DNA of 64,000 nt from Cyclobacteriaceae bacterium (GCA_026129485.1 JAHCHY010000006.1:124001-188000); one strand, 5' to 3'. Counted from the first letter of the stretch, positions 51,571 through 61,563 are shown. Made by a program: numbers and translations. Notes: generated by a model not told the origin, from the sequence alone.

Positions 51571-53001
51571 ATGAAAAACTATATTACAATCGCATTCCTG
51601 CTCTTTACAGCCTCAGCTTTTGCGCAGACACCGGATCGCTCGGCACCGCCCGCGCTTGCAAAAGCACGTAACCTGCAGCTTCCACCCATTCAAAAATTTA
51701 CGCTCTCCAACGGGTTGAATGTTTGGCTGGTGGAAAAGCACACAGTACCACTGGTGCAGGTTAACCTCCTGGTCCAAACCGGGGCATTTGATGACCCGCA
51801 GGGAAAAGAAGGGTTAAGCAGCCTTGCATTCGATATGCTGGATGAAGGTGCCGGAACCTATACGGCACTGCAATTGGCCGATGAGATAGAATTTCTGGGC
51901 GCTACCATCAGTACCGGCAGCGGAAGCTTCAGCTCGCAAATCAGTTGTGCTGCACCTGTTTCAAAGCTGGATGCCGTCTTAAAGCTTTTCAGCGATATTA
52001 CGCTTCGCCCGGCCTTTGCAGATACTGAGCTGGAAAGACTCCGCAAGCTCCGGCTCAACAGCATCCTGCAGAGTTACGATGAAGCTACCCTGATCGCGCA
52101 ACGCGCCTACAATAAGCTATTGTTCGGGGTACAAATGCCATACGGAAAATTTCCGACCGAACAATCCGTAAGATCATATACCAAAGAAGACCTGCTTTCA
52201 TTTCATAAAAGCAATTTCGTTACGGGCAACAGCACATTAATTGTGGTGGGTGATGTTTCAAAAGAATCCATTACACCATTGCTTGAAAAGCACCTGGCAA
52301 GCTACCCAAAAGGTGAAGCTGCGAAAAAAGATCGCCCTGTTGCCAAAGCCATACAAGGCAGAACAATTTACTTAGTGGACAAGCCCGGTGCCGCACAATC
52401 CGTAATTCGCATTGGCCGTATCGGCACAACCCGCAACGATCCGGATTTCAGCAACATTATGGTGATGAACACCATCCTGGGAGGATCGTTTGCTTCGCGG
52501 CTGAATACCAACCTGCGGGAAGAGCACGGCTATTCTTATGGAGCAGGTTCTAACTTTGGATTCTGGTCGGTACCCGGCCCCTTTACGGCCAGCTCATCCG
52601 TTCAAACCGATGTTACCGGCCCCGCTTTAGGAGAATTTTTTGTGGAGTTTAACAAAATGCTCAAGCCCATACCAGATGCAGATCTTACCCGTGGAAAAAA
52701 TTATGAAGCGTTGGGTTATGCGGCAAACTTTGAAACAAACGGAAGCGTGGCCGCGCAATTGGCGGATATGATTTCCAACCGGTTGCCCGACAATTATTTC
52801 AATACCTATGTAGATAAAACGCTTGCGGTAACCAAAAAGGGAGTGGAAGCCGCAGCCAAAAAGTACATAACACCCAAAAGCATGCTGGTGGTGATTGTAG
52901 GCGACCGGGCTAAAGTGGAAGAAGGCATTAAGAAGCTCAATCTCGGGAAAATTACTTTCTTAACCATTGAAGATGTGCTGGGTAAGAAACCAGAGCTCTA
53001 A
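51571..53001 (+). CDS. M16 peptidase-like protein (inactive partner)
   Basis: 476 aa with a signal peptide (TIAFLLFTASAFAQ). It has the M16 fold (FTLSNGLNVWLVEKHTVPLVQVNLLV) but the zinc motif is replaced by SLAFD in GLSSLAFDMLDEGAGT, so the protein cannot bind the catalytic zinc. It keeps the C-terminal FASRLNTNLREEHGYSYGAGS glycine-rich substrate region. It probably forms the non-catalytic subunit of a heterodimer with the product of the preceding gene. Confidence 0.92.
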   Translation: MKNYITIAFLLFTASAFAQTPDRSAPPALAKARNLQLPPIQKFTLSNGLNVWLVEKHTVPLVQVNLLVQTGAFDDPQGKEGLSSLAFDMLDEGAGTYTALQLADEIEFLGATISTGSGSFSSQISCAAPVSKLDAVLKLFSDITLRPAFADTELERLRKLRLNSILQSYDEATLIAQRAYNKLLFGVQMPYGKFPTEQSVRSYTKEDLLSFHKSNFVTGNSTLIVVGDVSKESITPLLEKHLASYPKGEAAKKDRPVAKAIQGRTIYLVDKPGAAQSVIRIGRIGTTRNDPDFSNIMVMNTILGGSFASRLNTNLREEHGYSYGAGSNFGFWSVPGPFTASSSVQTDVTGPALGEFFVEFNKMLKPIPDADLTRGKNYEALGYAANFETNGSVAAQLADMISNRLPDNYFNTYVDKTLAVTKKGVEAAAKKYITPKSMLVVIVGDRAKVEEGIKKLNLGKITFLTIEDVLGKKPEL

Positions 53002-53022
53002 CCGGTAAAAGATGTTACAAAA

Positions 53023-53060
53023 AAACTGGCAGCTCTGATGTTTATCCGGGCTGCCGGTTT
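53023..53060 (+). terminator. Terminator of the M16 operon
   Basis: AAACTGGCAGC (53023-53033) and GCTGCCGGTTT (53050-53060) form an 11-bp stem with one mismatch (or wobble) followed by a T-rich tail. It is the only hairpin between the M16 operon and the convergent kinase gene. Confidence 0.6.
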
Positions 53061-53087
53061 TGTTCTTATCTGTTTTAAAGGCAGCGC

Positions 53088-55067
53088 CTAATCATTAATA
53101 CCATTATAGCTTCTGATATAAGATTCCATCCAGCTAATGGCATCTTCCAGCTCGCTGAACAATTTTAATTCAATACCCAGCGATTCTGTTTTCGCTATCA
53201 TGCGCTGAAAATATTCTTTACGTATAGGGTCGGCCAGCCCAACTCCTGCAATTCTTTTTAATCCGTGCCTGACCGCTTCGGGTATTACTGTCCCTATCAG
53301 CCAATGTTGCTCCTCGTCCGGCACCACGCCCTGTAACCTGAAGTCGGTAATGCACCCGGGAGAGTTATAGGTTTTTAAAGAATGCAGTACAGCCTGAAAA
53401 GCTTTTCTATACTCTATAGCAGTAATATTTCTCCGCCAGAGGATAACCGTATTATTAATATCTGCATCAAAATAAATCTGGGCGGCCTCGCTTTCAAAAA
53501 TGATCTGCTTGCTTACGTTCTGCGGGTGAGGCAAGGTAACGATAAACGTAGTGCCCCGGTTAATCTCGCTTTCAATCGAAATTGAACCGCCAAGCGTATC
53601 CACCTGTGTTTTTACGAGGTACAATCCTAACCCTTTGCCATCCACATGAGAATGAAACCTGCGGTAAAGCTTGAATACATTATCCTTCTGGGTTCCCAGG
53701 TTAATACCAAGACCATTGTCGCTAACGCTTAGCTGCACAGCATGATCGGATTGCCGGGTGGTTGAAATTTCGATGCACAGCTCACGTTCAGGGTTACGAT
53801 ACTTGATGGCATTGCTCACCAGGTTGTACAGGATGCTTTGAATCATTGCCCTGATCGAATAAATGACCGGGGCCTGCTCAAAATTGGTTTGAATTTTATA
53901 CCCCGGCCTGATCTGATCCTGGAGAACAAATAATGTTTTCTGCCATTCTTCCTGGAACTGAATTTTTTCCCGTACGCGGTAAAGGTCATTCCGCAGGTCA
54001 ATAATCTGGTTAAGATCTTTCAACACTTCATCCAGCTCCCTTCCCGACCTTTGAATCATCAGGGCGATTTCATTCTTATCATGATCCTGCTGAGATCGTT
54101 TGAACAAATCGGTAAGCCCCAGCAAACGGGCTACGGGCGCCCTGAGATTATGCGAAACCGTATATGAAAACTGGCGCAGCTCATTATTATGGCGAATCAA
54201 CTCTTCATTCGTCCACGTTAAAGCATCTGTCTTCTGCTCCACCAGCTTGGCCAGTTCTTTATTCGATTCTACCAGCTTTTCCTGCTGCTGGCTGATTAAT
54301 AAGTTAGCTTCTGCAATTAACTCCCTGCTTTCCTGAATTTCTTTTTTCTGCCGGATCAGCTCCTCACTTTGCTGAGCCATCGATTCATTCAGGCTCATCA
54401 GCTCTTCATTCTTAGCCAGCAATAACCGGTTACTTGAATTCAGCTCCTGAATAGATTTTTTAACCTGTACCTCTGCACGACCGGTTATTATTTTCAAAAC
54501 AATTACACCAAACGATAATACAAGAAAAGATATGAGGGCTATATAATTAATATAATAATAAGAGCGTGCCGTAAATCCCCGCTGAAAATACCCCAGGCCC
54601 AGTGCATTGTGAACGGGGTCAAACAAAAGCAGGCATACAAGCGTGGAAACCATGCAAGCCGTGATCTTCCACTTCTCTTCAATTACAAATGCGATTGCGG
54701 GCAAAATGGTCGTAACCAGGATGATAAACCGGGCGTCAAAATAGGTGATGTATGATTGTTCGGGCACTTTAAGCTTTCCATACAATGAAATGCCGAACGT
54801 AACATATACCGGAACCAAGCAAAACAAAAGGCGGCCAACATTATAGTTAACCCTGTTGATTACGGGTATGATTCCGAAAATTACGGATACAAGAATTATG
54901 AAGATTGATGTTTTTGTCCAGCCAAACAACGAGAAGAGAACACCGAAAAGAATAAAGGCCAGAAAGGCAAAAATCGAAGAAAGGATATTGGTAATAAATA
55001 CAGATTGCCTCAGCGCATCAGGAATTTTCCCGGAAGGCGCATAGGTATTAAATTGGCTCAGCATCAA
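53088..55067 (-). CDS. Sensor histidine kinase with C-terminal STAS-like extension
   Basis: 659 aa. The N-terminus has about six transmembrane helices (residues about 25-195). A long coiled coil follows (about 195-290), then the HisKA box with SHNLRAP and His306. The HATPase domain has the N box NLVSNAIKYRNPE, G1 DNGLGIN and G2 GKGLGLYLVK. After it, residues about 530-659 form a separate alpha/beta segment (IYFDADINNTVILWRRNITAIEYRKAF, then a helix before WMESYI). This resembles the STAS/SpoIIAA-like domain seen alone in other Bacteroidetes proteins. No response regulator gene is adjacent; the signal is unknown. Confidence 0.88.
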   Translation of the reverse strand: MMLSQFNTYAPSGKIPDALRQSVFITNILSSIFAFLAFILFGVLFSLFGWTKTSIFIILVSVIFGIIPVINRVNYNVGRLLFCLVPVYVTFGISLYGKLKVPEQSYITYFDARFIILVTTILPAIAFVIEEKWKITACMVSTLVCLLLFDPVHNALGLGYFQRGFTARSYYYINYIALISFLVLSFGVIVLKIITGRAEVQVKKSIQELNSSNRLLLAKNEELMSLNESMAQQSEELIRQKKEIQESRELIAEANLLISQQQEKLVESNKELAKLVEQKTDALTWTNEELIRHNNELRQFSYTVSHNLRAPVARLLGLTDLFKRSQQDHDKNEIALMIQRSGRELDEVLKDLNQIIDLRNDLYRVREKIQFQEEWQKTLFVLQDQIRPGYKIQTNFEQAPVIYSIRAMIQSILYNLVSNAIKYRNPERELCIEISTTRQSDHAVQLSVSDNGLGINLGTQKDNVFKLYRRFHSHVDGKGLGLYLVKTQVDTLGGSISIESEINRGTTFIVTLPHPQNVSKQIIFESEAAQIYFDADINNTVILWRRNITAIEYRKAFQAVLHSLKTYNSPGCITDFRLQGVVPDEEQHWLIGTVIPEAVRHGLKRIAGVGLADPIRKEYFQRMIAKTESLGIELKLFSELEDAISWMESYIRSYNGIND

Positions 55068-55149
55068 GTACTTGAATGATCTGCAAAATTAAGAGAAACC
55101 ATTAAGTCTCAAACACCTACCGCCTGTTAGCTTAATCTTATTTTATCAG

Positions 55150-55157
55150 TACTTTTA
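55150..55157 (+). promoter_or_regulatory. -7 element of icmF
   Basis: TACTTTTA matches TAnnTTTG with one mismatch, 20 bp before the start codon of icmF. Confidence 0.4.
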
Positions 55158-55177
55158 CGCGATTAATCGGTTAAGCA

Positions 55178-58100
55178 ATGAGCGCTGAAACGAAGACTGC
55201 CCAAACTCCTCAAGCCAGGTTAGCCGGTCATGCGGCACCACAACCCTATAAGCCCCAAAACAAAGTACGTATTGTTACCGCTGCCAGCTTGTTTGATGGG
55301 CACGATGCAGCCATCAACATCATGCGCAGGATTATCCAGGCAACAGGTGTAGAGGTAATTCACCTCGGCCACGACCGCAGTGTGGAAGAAGTAGTGAACA
55401 CTGCCATACAGGAAGATGCGCAGGCCATCGCCATAACAAGCTATCAGGGCGGCCATAATGAATACTTTAAATACATGTACGACCTGCTTCAGCAGAAAGA
55501 AGCCGGGCACATTAAAATCTTTGGCGGTGGCGGTGGTGTAATCCTCCCGGAAGAAATTAAAGAGCTCATGGATTATGGCATCACCAAGATCTATTCGCCC
55601 GATGATGGCCGCGCGTTAGGGTTGCAGGGAATGATTAATGACCTGGTAGAAAAGAGTGATTTTCCAACCGGCCGGACAGTTGACAGTCAACGGTTGACTG
55701 TTGACAACCATTTAGAGATAGCACAATTAATATCGGCAGCAGAGAATTATTATGACGATCATAAGCAGGTTTTTGATGCCATCAACAAACAGGCAACTCA
55801 ATCCAAAGCCCCGGTATTGGGTATAACCGGTACGGGCGGTGCGGGAAAATCTTCAATGGTGGATGAGCTTGTAAGGCGTTTCCTCATCGACTTCAAAGAT
55901 CCCGACAATAACGGGACAGGCAAAAATATCGGGATTGTTTCAGTCGATCCGTCCAAACGCAAAACAGGCGGTGCGTTGCTGGGCGACCGCATCCGCATGA
56001 ATGCGATCAACAACAAACGCGTGTACATGCGTTCGCTGGCCACGCGGCAAAGCAACCTCGCACTTTCGGCTTATGTAAAAGAAGCCATCAATATATTGAA
56101 GGCTGCGGGGTTCGATCTTATCATTTTAGAAACATCAGGCATTGGCCAGAGCGATACCGAAATTCTCGACCACAGCGATGTATCGCTTTATGTGATGACA
56201 CCCGAATACGGTGCCGCTACCCAGCTCGAAAAAATCGACATGCTGGATTTTGCCGATGTAATTGCGCTGAACAAGTTTGATAAACGGGGCGGATTAGATG
56301 CTTTGCGCGATGTAAAAAAGCAATATCAGCGCAACCATCAGCTGTTCGATCAAAAGCCCGAAGATATGCCGGTGTTCGGGACTATCGCTTCGCAGTTTAA
56401 TGATCCGGGCACCAATCGTTTGTATAAGCACATCATTGAAAAAATTGTGTCGAAAACCGGGGCAGACCTAACATCATCGTTTGAGATCACACAGGAAATG
56501 TCGGAGAAGGTGTTTGTTATCCCTCCGCACCGCACCCGTTACCTCAGCGAAATTTCAGAAAACAACCGCAGCTATGACGAATGGGTAAATGAGCAAGCCG
56601 CTGTTGCCGAAAAGCTGTTCGCCATTTCCAAAACACTTGAATCATTTACCGGTCAGCCTGATATTAAAAAAGTATTGCAGGCCGAATTCGATCGTATAAA
56701 GCTGAATCTCGATCCTAAAAACTGGCGGGTTATTGAAGGCTGGAGCGAGCGCGTAAAGCAATACAGGGAGCCGGTTTTTAAATTTAAGGTGCGTGATAAG
56801 GAAATCGGTATTCAAACCCACAGCGAGTCGCTGTCGCATTTGCAAATACCGAAAGTAGCGTTGCCAAAATATTCCAACTGGGGCGATTTATTAAAATGGA
56901 ACTTACAGGAAAACGTTCCGGGTGAGTTTCCCTACACGGCAGGCATTTATCCGTTCAAGCGTGAAGGCGAAGATCCTACCCGCATGTTTGCCGGGGAAGG
57001 CGGCCCCGAACGCACCAACCGAAGGTTTCATTATGTCAGCATTGCCATGCCGGCCAAGCGTTTGTCCACGGCTTTCGATTCGGTAACCCTGTATGGAAAC
57101 GATCCGGATTACCGCCCGGATATTTATGGCAAGATAGGCAACTCCGGTGTAAGCATCTGTTGTTTGGACGATGCCAAGAAATTATACAGCGGGTTCAACT
57201 TAGCCGATCCGAAAACATCGGTGTCCATGACCATCAACGGCCCGGCCCCTATGCTGCTCGGCTATTTTATGAATGCCGCGATTGACCAGCAGTGTGAGAT
57301 ATACATTAAGAAGAACGGACTTGAAGAAGAAGTTAGAGAAAAGATTAATTCTATTTATAAAAATGTCCGGGGTCCACGGTCAACAGTGGACTGTGAACGT
57401 CCTTCGTATCAGGGCAGCCTGCCCAAAGGCAATGATGGTTTAGGATTGATGTTGTTAGGCGTAACTGGCGACCAGGTATTACCCAAAGATGTCTATGAAA
57501 AAATCAAGGCCGAAACATTATCGCAGGTGCGCGGCACGGTGCAGGCCGATATTCTGAAAGAAGACCAGGCACAGAACACCTGCATTTTCTCTACCGAGTT
57601 TGCCCTGCGCCTGATGGGCGATGTGCAGCAATATTTTATCGATAAAAACGTACGGAATTTTTATTCCGTATCCATTTCGGGATATCATATTGCCGAAGCG
57701 GGCGCTAACCCGGTTACACAGTTGGCGTTTACACTGGCCAACGGTTTCACTTACGTGGAATATTATTTGAGCCGCGGAATGGACATCAACGACTTTGCTC
57801 CTAACCTGTCGTTCTTCTTCAGCAACGGCATCGATCCGGAATATTCAGTAATCGGGCGCGTGGCGCGCAGAATATGGGCCAAGGCCATGAAGAAAAAATA
57901 TGGCGCCAATGCCCGCAGCCAGATGCTGAAATACCACATTCAAACATCGGGACGTTCGTTGCACGCGCAGGAAATTGACTTTAACGACATCCGCACCACG
58001 TTACAGGCGCTTTACGCGATTTATGACAACTGTAACTCGCTGCACACCAATGCGTATGACGAAGCCATTACCACACCCACCGAAGAAAGCGTGCGCAGGG

Positions 58101-58630
58101 CTATGGCTATTCAGCTGATCATCAACAAAGAATTAGGACTTGCCAAAAACGAAAACCCGTTACAGGGCTCATTCATTATTGAAGAGCTTACCGACCTGGT
58201 GGAAGAAGCGGTGTTAGCCGAGTTCGACCGCATTACCGAACGTGGTGGCGTGCTGGGTGCGATGGAAACCATGTACCAGCGCGGAAAAATACAGGAAGAG
58301 AGCTTGTATTACGAAACCCTGAAACATACCGGTGAATACCCGATCATTGGTGTGAATACTTTTTTAAGCTCAAAAGGTTCGCCCACCATCATTCCGCAGG
58401 AAGTAATTCGTGCTACTACCGAAGAAAAAGAATACCAGATTACCATGCTGAAAGACCTGCATGCCACACAAGGGAAAAAAGCAACGGCTATGCTGGAACG
58501 TGTGAAGCACGCAGCCATTCAAAACAAAAACATCTTTGAAGAGCTGATGGAAGCCTGTAAAGTGTGCTCGCTGGGCGAGATCACCAAAGCCCTGTTTGAG
58601 GTAGGCGGACAGTACCGGAGGAACATGTAG
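55178..58630 (+). CDS. icmF: Fused isobutyryl-CoA mutase IcmF
   Basis: 1150 aa, slightly longer than the usual 1090-1125. In order: a B12-binding domain with DGHDAAIN at residues 40-47 (His42 ligates cobalt), a MeaB-type GTPase chaperone domain with P-loop GTGGAGKSS at about 215-225, then the mutase barrel with the acyl-CoA subunit features. It interconverts isobutyryl-CoA and butyryl-CoA using adenosylcobalamin. Two in-frame inserts break conserved stretches: [12 protein letters not shown] at about 165-177 and [12 protein letters not shown] at about 731-743. In the DNA both are palindromic word repeats. Confidence 0.93.
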   Translation: MSAETKTAQTPQARLAGHAAPQPYKPQNKVRIVTAASLFDGHDAAINIMRRIIQATGVEVIHLGHDRSVEEVVNTAIQEDAQAIAITSYQGGHNEYFKYMYDLLQQKEAGHIKIFGGGGGVILPEEIKELMDYGITKIYSPDDGRALGLQGMINDLVEKSDFPTGRTVDSQRLTVDNHLEIAQLISAAENYYDDHKQVFDAINKQATQSKAPVLGITGTGGAGKSSMVDELVRRFLIDFKDPDNNGTGKNIGIVSVDPSKRKTGGALLGDRIRMNAINNKRVYMRSLATRQSNLALSAYVKEAINILKAAGFDLIILETSGIGQSDTEILDHSDVSLYVMTPEYGAATQLEKIDMLDFADVIALNKFDKRGGLDALRDVKKQYQRNHQLFDQKPEDMPVFGTIASQFNDPGTNRLYKHIIEKIVSKTGADLTSSFEITQEMSEKVFVIPPHRTRYLSEISENNRSYDEWVNEQAAVAEKLFAISKTLESFTGQPDIKKVLQAEFDRIKLNLDPKNWRVIEGWSERVKQYREPVFKFKVRDKEIGIQTHSESLSHLQIPKVALPKYSNWGDLLKWNLQENVPGEFPYTAGIYPFKREGEDPTRMFAGEGGPERTNRRFHYVSIAMPAKRLSTAFDSVTLYGNDPDYRPDIYGKIGNSGVSICCLDDAKKLYSGFNLADPKTSVSMTINGPAPMLLGYFMNAAIDQQCEIYIKKNGLEEEVREKINSIYKNVRGPRSTVDCERPSYQGSLPKGNDGLGLMLLGVTGDQVLPKDVYEKIKAETLSQVRGTVQADILKEDQAQNTCIFSTEFALRLMGDVQQYFIDKNVRNFYSVSISGYHIAEAGANPVTQLAFTLANGFTYVEYYLSRGMDINDFAPNLSFFFSNGIDPEYSVIGRVARRIWAKAMKKKYGANARSQMLKYHIQTSGRSLHAQEIDFNDIRTTLQALYAIYDNCNSLHTNAYDEAITTPTEESVRRAMAIQLIINKELGLAKNENPLQGSFIIEELTDLVEEAVLAEFDRITERGGVLGAMETMYQRGKIQEESLYYETLKHTGEYPIIGVNTFLSSKGSPTIIPQEVIRATTEEKEYQITMLKDLHATQGKKATAMLERVKHAAIQNKNIFEELMEACKVCSLGEITKALFEVGGQYRRNM
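55675..55705. repeat. GTTGACA palindrome inside icmF (first)
   Basis: ACAGTCAAC-G-GTTGACTGT is a perfect palindrome flanked by further GTTGACA words. It is translated in frame as the linker [11 protein letters not shown] between the B12 and GTPase domains. Confidence 0.75.
57370..57400. repeat. GTCCAC/GTGGAC repeat inside icmF (second)
   Basis: GTCCAC and GTGGAC arms with GGTCAACA between, same word family as the first. It is translated as [12 protein letters not shown], an insert in the mutase domain before the conserved [14 protein letters not shown]. Confidence 0.65.
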
Positions 58631-58650
58631 GGAAGTGTTATAAAAAAAGA

Positions 58651-58671
58651 ACCCCGCCCTTTGCAGGGCGA
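58651..58671 (-). terminator. Terminator of the first secreted-protein gene
   Basis: ACCCCGCCCT and AGGGCGAGGT form a 10-bp stem with one mismatch around a TTGC loop. On the minus strand it is followed by a T-run (TTCTTTTTTTA), so it ends transcription of the gene at 58709. It may also stop icmF transcripts. Confidence 0.75.
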
Positions 58672-58708
58672 GGTCTTCACACACTCCTAAAACAACAATT
58701 AGGTATCT

Positions 58709-59269
58709 TTAATATCTCACTACTTTAGTAGCTGATGCGCTGCTCACTTCAAAGCGGGGTGATCCAATAATTTTGTTCAGGTCATATACTAACCCGATGC
58801 TGCCGTTTACAGCTACATCCTGATCGTGCACCAGCGTATTGGTTCCATCATAAATTTTCACGTTCACAGCTTTTGTGTTCGCTACTGCCAACAGGTATTT
58901 ATTCTCAGCAGCCAGTTTAGCCACGTGAATTGCACTCTCATCAGAAGCGGGCTGATAATTAATTTTCTGAGATCGTGTACCGCCTGCGCTTACAACTTCA
59001 ATCGTATATTCACCGGCAGTCATACCAGCGAAATTTAAAGTACGCATAAAACCTTCCACGTTTGAAATGGTTTCAGACACTACCTTTCTACCTTCGCTGT
59101 TAATAATTCTCAAGGTAATTTTTCCAGCCTGGCTACCTTCGTATATTACTTTGAAAGTCCCCGGATCCTTTTGGTTAACTACAACCATCTTGGGCCCTAC
59201 CGGATCAGCCGCAAGCGCTGCCACTGATACGAACGCCATTAACAAGGCAAATACAACTGATTTTTTCAT
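58709..59269 (-). CDS. Secreted Ig-like-fold protein, paralogue 1
   Basis: 186 aa from ATG 59269 (MKKSVVFALLMAFVSVAALAA is the signal peptide). The body has a beta-sandwich pattern with GKITLRIINSEGRKVVSETISN and AGEYTIEVVSAGGTRSQKI, like the T9SS type A sorting-domain fold, and a second similar half. It is secreted or periplasmic with unknown role. Its sister gene lies 360 bp upstream, giving a tandem pair. It has a strong terminator. Confidence 0.75.
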   Translation of the reverse strand: MKKSVVFALLMAFVSVAALAADPVGPKMVVVNQKDPGTFKVIYEGSQAGKITLRIINSEGRKVVSETISNVEGFMRTLNFAGMTAGEYTIEVVSAGGTRSQKINYQPASDESAIHVAKLAAENKYLLAVANTKAVNVKIYDGTNTLVHDQDVAVNGSIGLVYDLNKIIGSPRFEVSSASATKVVRY

Positions 59270-59296
59270 AGTCTTTTTCGTTTTGTTTCGATACAA

Positions 59297-59630
59297 ATGT
59301 ACGATCGACTATGTATGCAGGTTGAAAGTTGTAAGTAAAGTTGATTTTTAAAATGAAAAATCGTTTGCGGATTTTTTGCAATTCATTTCATGAAAAATGA
59401 TTGTACGCCAGCGCTATTCATAACGCAAAAACGAAGGCGGACAAAAAAATAAATCACTCAAACGATTGCATTCTCCATAAAAAAATAGAGGCTGTTTCAA
59501 AATACATTCCACTGTCAGGTTGAGCTTGTCGAAACCGGTTTTTAAGGCTCTAAATAGCCTTCGACAGGCTCAGGCTGACAATGAAGTTAATTTTTGAAAC
59601 AGCCTCATTTTCATCACGTATCCTGCCCTT
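59297..59630. other. Intergenic stretch between the two paralogues
   Basis: A 334-bp gap. The first 190 bp is A/T-rich with no gene seen and probably holds the leader and promoter of paralogue 1. The rest is the MITE-like element at 59488-59606. Confidence 0.6.
59488..59606. mobile_element. MITE-like nested inverted-repeat element (119 bp)
   Basis: Perfect 15-bp terminal inverted repeats, GAGGCTGTTTCAAAA (59488-59502) and TTTTGAAACAGCCTC (59592-59606). Inside, GTCAGGTTGAGCTTGTCGAA and TTCGACAGGCTCAGGCTGAC pair (with wobbles), and AAGGCT/AGCCTT forms the tip. There is no coding capacity. The ends resemble those of Bacteroidetes IS-derived MITEs; no clear target duplication is visible. It lies directly downstream of paralogue 2 and may serve as its terminator. 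Confidence 0.75.
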
Positions 59631-60206
59631 CTAATTCTTTAAAGTCTTCAGTACACCCTGGCTATCGGTAACCTCGATAGTGAAATCATTAATGTCCTTT
59701 AGATTAAGCACTTCCGCAAAATCACTTTTGATATCACGAGATACAGAATGAATCAGCTTGTTGCTGCTGTCATACACATTTACATTAATCTTATCTGAAG
59801 CTGCTGATCTGACCGATAGTAAATATTTGCCTTGCTCAGGCAAACGCACAATATTGATAAACTTTTCGATCTTGCCGGCTGAGTAATTTACTTCTTCTTT
59901 GCGTACACCATTCCTGTCCTCTATCACGATGGTATATTTTCCGGCAGCCATACCGGTAAGGTTATAAGGCCTCACAAACCCGGATACTTTCCTGAACCTT
60001 TCCGTGTATACAGACCGATCTTTCCTGTCCAGGATGGAAACCTTTACATCGCCTGCCTGCGCTGAAGCATAGTAAACTTTCAAAACTGAACTTCCCGCAA
60101 CATGCGTAACCGCTACACCTTCTGCTGAACCTGGCTCATCCGCCACTCCCGCAAACGCACATGTGCTTACAAGCACACCTGCCAACAACAATCGTAATGC
60201 TTTCAT
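59631..60206 (-). CDS. Secreted Ig-like-fold protein, paralogue 2
   Basis: 191 aa with a signal peptide (LLLAGVLVSTCAFA). It shares its layout with paralogue 1: GDVKVSILDRKDRSVYTERFRKVSG, AGKYTIVIEDRNGVRKEEV and a second half with KYLLSVRS and NVNVYDSSNKLIHSV. The two genes arose by tandem duplication and have since diverged. Function unknown. Confidence 0.75.
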   Translation of the reverse strand: MKALRLLLAGVLVSTCAFAGVADEPGSAEGVAVTHVAGSSVLKVYYASAQAGDVKVSILDRKDRSVYTERFRKVSGFVRPYNLTGMAAGKYTIVIEDRNGVRKEEVNYSAGKIEKFINIVRLPEQGKYLLSVRSAASDKINVNVYDSSNKLIHSVSRDIKSDFAEVLNLKDINDFTIEVTDSQGVLKTLKN

Positions 60207-60375
60207 AAAAAATTTTAAATTATAGCCTTAGGACGCTGCACAAACGTTAATTGTTGCATCGATGCAGTTAAAGAATGTTAAATATTTTATGAAGCGGGTG
60301 TGATACGAAAAGACTCCTCAAACGGGCATCTGGGGTAAAGGTTTTGTTTCAGCAAAAAAATTCTGACAACGAAAC

Positions 60376-60963
60376 TTAGTTGAGGTGATATACGTCTTTA
60401 GCTTTTTCAACTTCTTTTAACAGCTGCATCTGGTACTTCAGACGAGTTATCAGAAAAGATGATTTACGATCGTCCGCTGACTGTACGAATTTGAGACGAT
60501 CCTCAAAACCGAGGTTAAGCTCGTTGGCTGCATCATACATGGATATGGCTTTTTCCGGGTGATTCAGTCGCATCATGCTCATGTATTCCGAAAAATATTC
60601 GCGTAAAGCCTGCTCCATAGGCTCGGCCAGGTTAATATTCCATAGCTGAACCTCTGCGCCCGGATAAAGCTTATCGCGAAAGGTGCGGTACAGCTTACTC
60701 ATGGAAAGCAGGTCCACGCACTTTACAATAATATCCGATTCGCCTGTGCGATAGCGTTTGATCACACTTTCCAGCTTAACCAACGAGCCCAGCTTTTCGA
60801 CATTCGACACATGATTGTAATAAATGCCAAACGCAATGTCTTTGTTCTCGGCATCTTCCAGCAACTGGCGGTAGCGCGGTTCAAAAATATGCAGCGGAAC
60901 CATTTCTCCCGGTAATGGAAAAATGGAAAGGGGGAACATCGGGATTTTTATCACATTCATCAC
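60376..60963 (-). CDS. Lon substrate-binding-domain protein
   Basis: 195 aa. It contains only the N-terminal (LAN/PUA-like) domain of Lon protease: IPMFPLSIFPLPGEMVPLHIFEPRYRQLLEDA and a C-terminal helical bundle. There is no AAA or protease domain. Stand-alone proteins of this type occur across bacteria and may recruit substrates or act as regulators. It is cytoplasmic and lies downstream of apt on the same strand. Confidence 0.88.
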   Translation of the reverse strand: MMNVIKIPMFPLSIFPLPGEMVPLHIFEPRYRQLLEDAENKDIAFGIYYNHVSNVEKLGSLVKLESVIKRYRTGESDIIVKCVDLLSMSKLYRTFRDKLYPGAEVQLWNINLAEPMEQALREYFSEYMSMMRLNHPEKAISMYDAANELNLGFEDRLKFVQSADDRKSSFLITRLKYQMQLLKEVEKAKDVYHLN

Positions 60964-61019
60964 CCTTCTTTAACAATCAATTTTACCTGAAAGTTATATG
61001 TAAATTAATTTCGCACAAA

Positions 61020-61556
61020 TTAATTGTACCTGGCTAAGTAATGCGGGTTAACACCAAACTTACCAGTCAGAAATTGCTCACCGGGTAAAAAAGCCAGGTT
61101 TATAATAAAGGAGAACCCGGCCACCACACCTCCCAGCTTATGAATCAGGTTACCGGCTGCACCGGCAGTACCGCCTGTTGCCAGCAAATCATCGTGAATC
61201 AGCACGCGACTTCCCGGCTTAAGGGCGTCCACATGCATTTCGATTGATGCCTTTCCATATTCCAGGTCGTACTCTTCCCTTATCTTATGATAAGGGAGTT
61301 TTCCAGCCTTACGCACCGGCACAAACGCTACATCAAGCGCCTCGGCTAATAATATTCCGAAAATAAATCCCCTGGCCTCCACGGCAGCAACCGCATCAAC
61401 CTGCTGATCCCGAAAGTGATTGGCTATTTCTTCCACTACCAGCTTGCGGGCGCCCGGATCGGCCAAAAGAGGTGTTATGTCTTTAAACAAAATACCCGGC
61501 TTTGGAAAGTCCGGCACATCCCGCAACAAGGTTTTTACTGTTTCTTCTTTCAACAT
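61020..61556 (-). CDS. apt: Adenine phosphoribosyltransferase
   Basis: 178 aa, normal length. It catalyses adenine + PRPP to AMP in purine salvage. Signature parts are the N-terminal FPKPGILFKDITPLLADPGA, AVEARGFIFG, the flexible loop before EYDLEYGKASIEMHV and the PRPP-binding motif VLIHDDLLATGGTAGA. The gene is 7 bp downstream of hutI on the same strand, so likely one operon. Confidence 0.96.
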   Translation of the reverse strand: MLKEETVKTLLRDVPDFPKPGILFKDITPLLADPGARKLVVEEIANHFRDQQVDAVAAVEARGFIFGILLAEALDVAFVPVRKAGKLPYHKIREEYDLEYGKASIEMHVDALKPGSRVLIHDDLLATGGTAGAAGNLIHKLGGVVAGFSFIINLAFLPGEQFLTGKFGVNPHYLARYN

Positions 61557-61563
61557 CAGCGTT

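Noticed and set aside
55178-58630. Naming the mutase as methylmalonyl-CoA mutase
   Set aside because: The single-chain order B12 domain, GTPase, mutase is that of IcmF, not of MutA/MutB.
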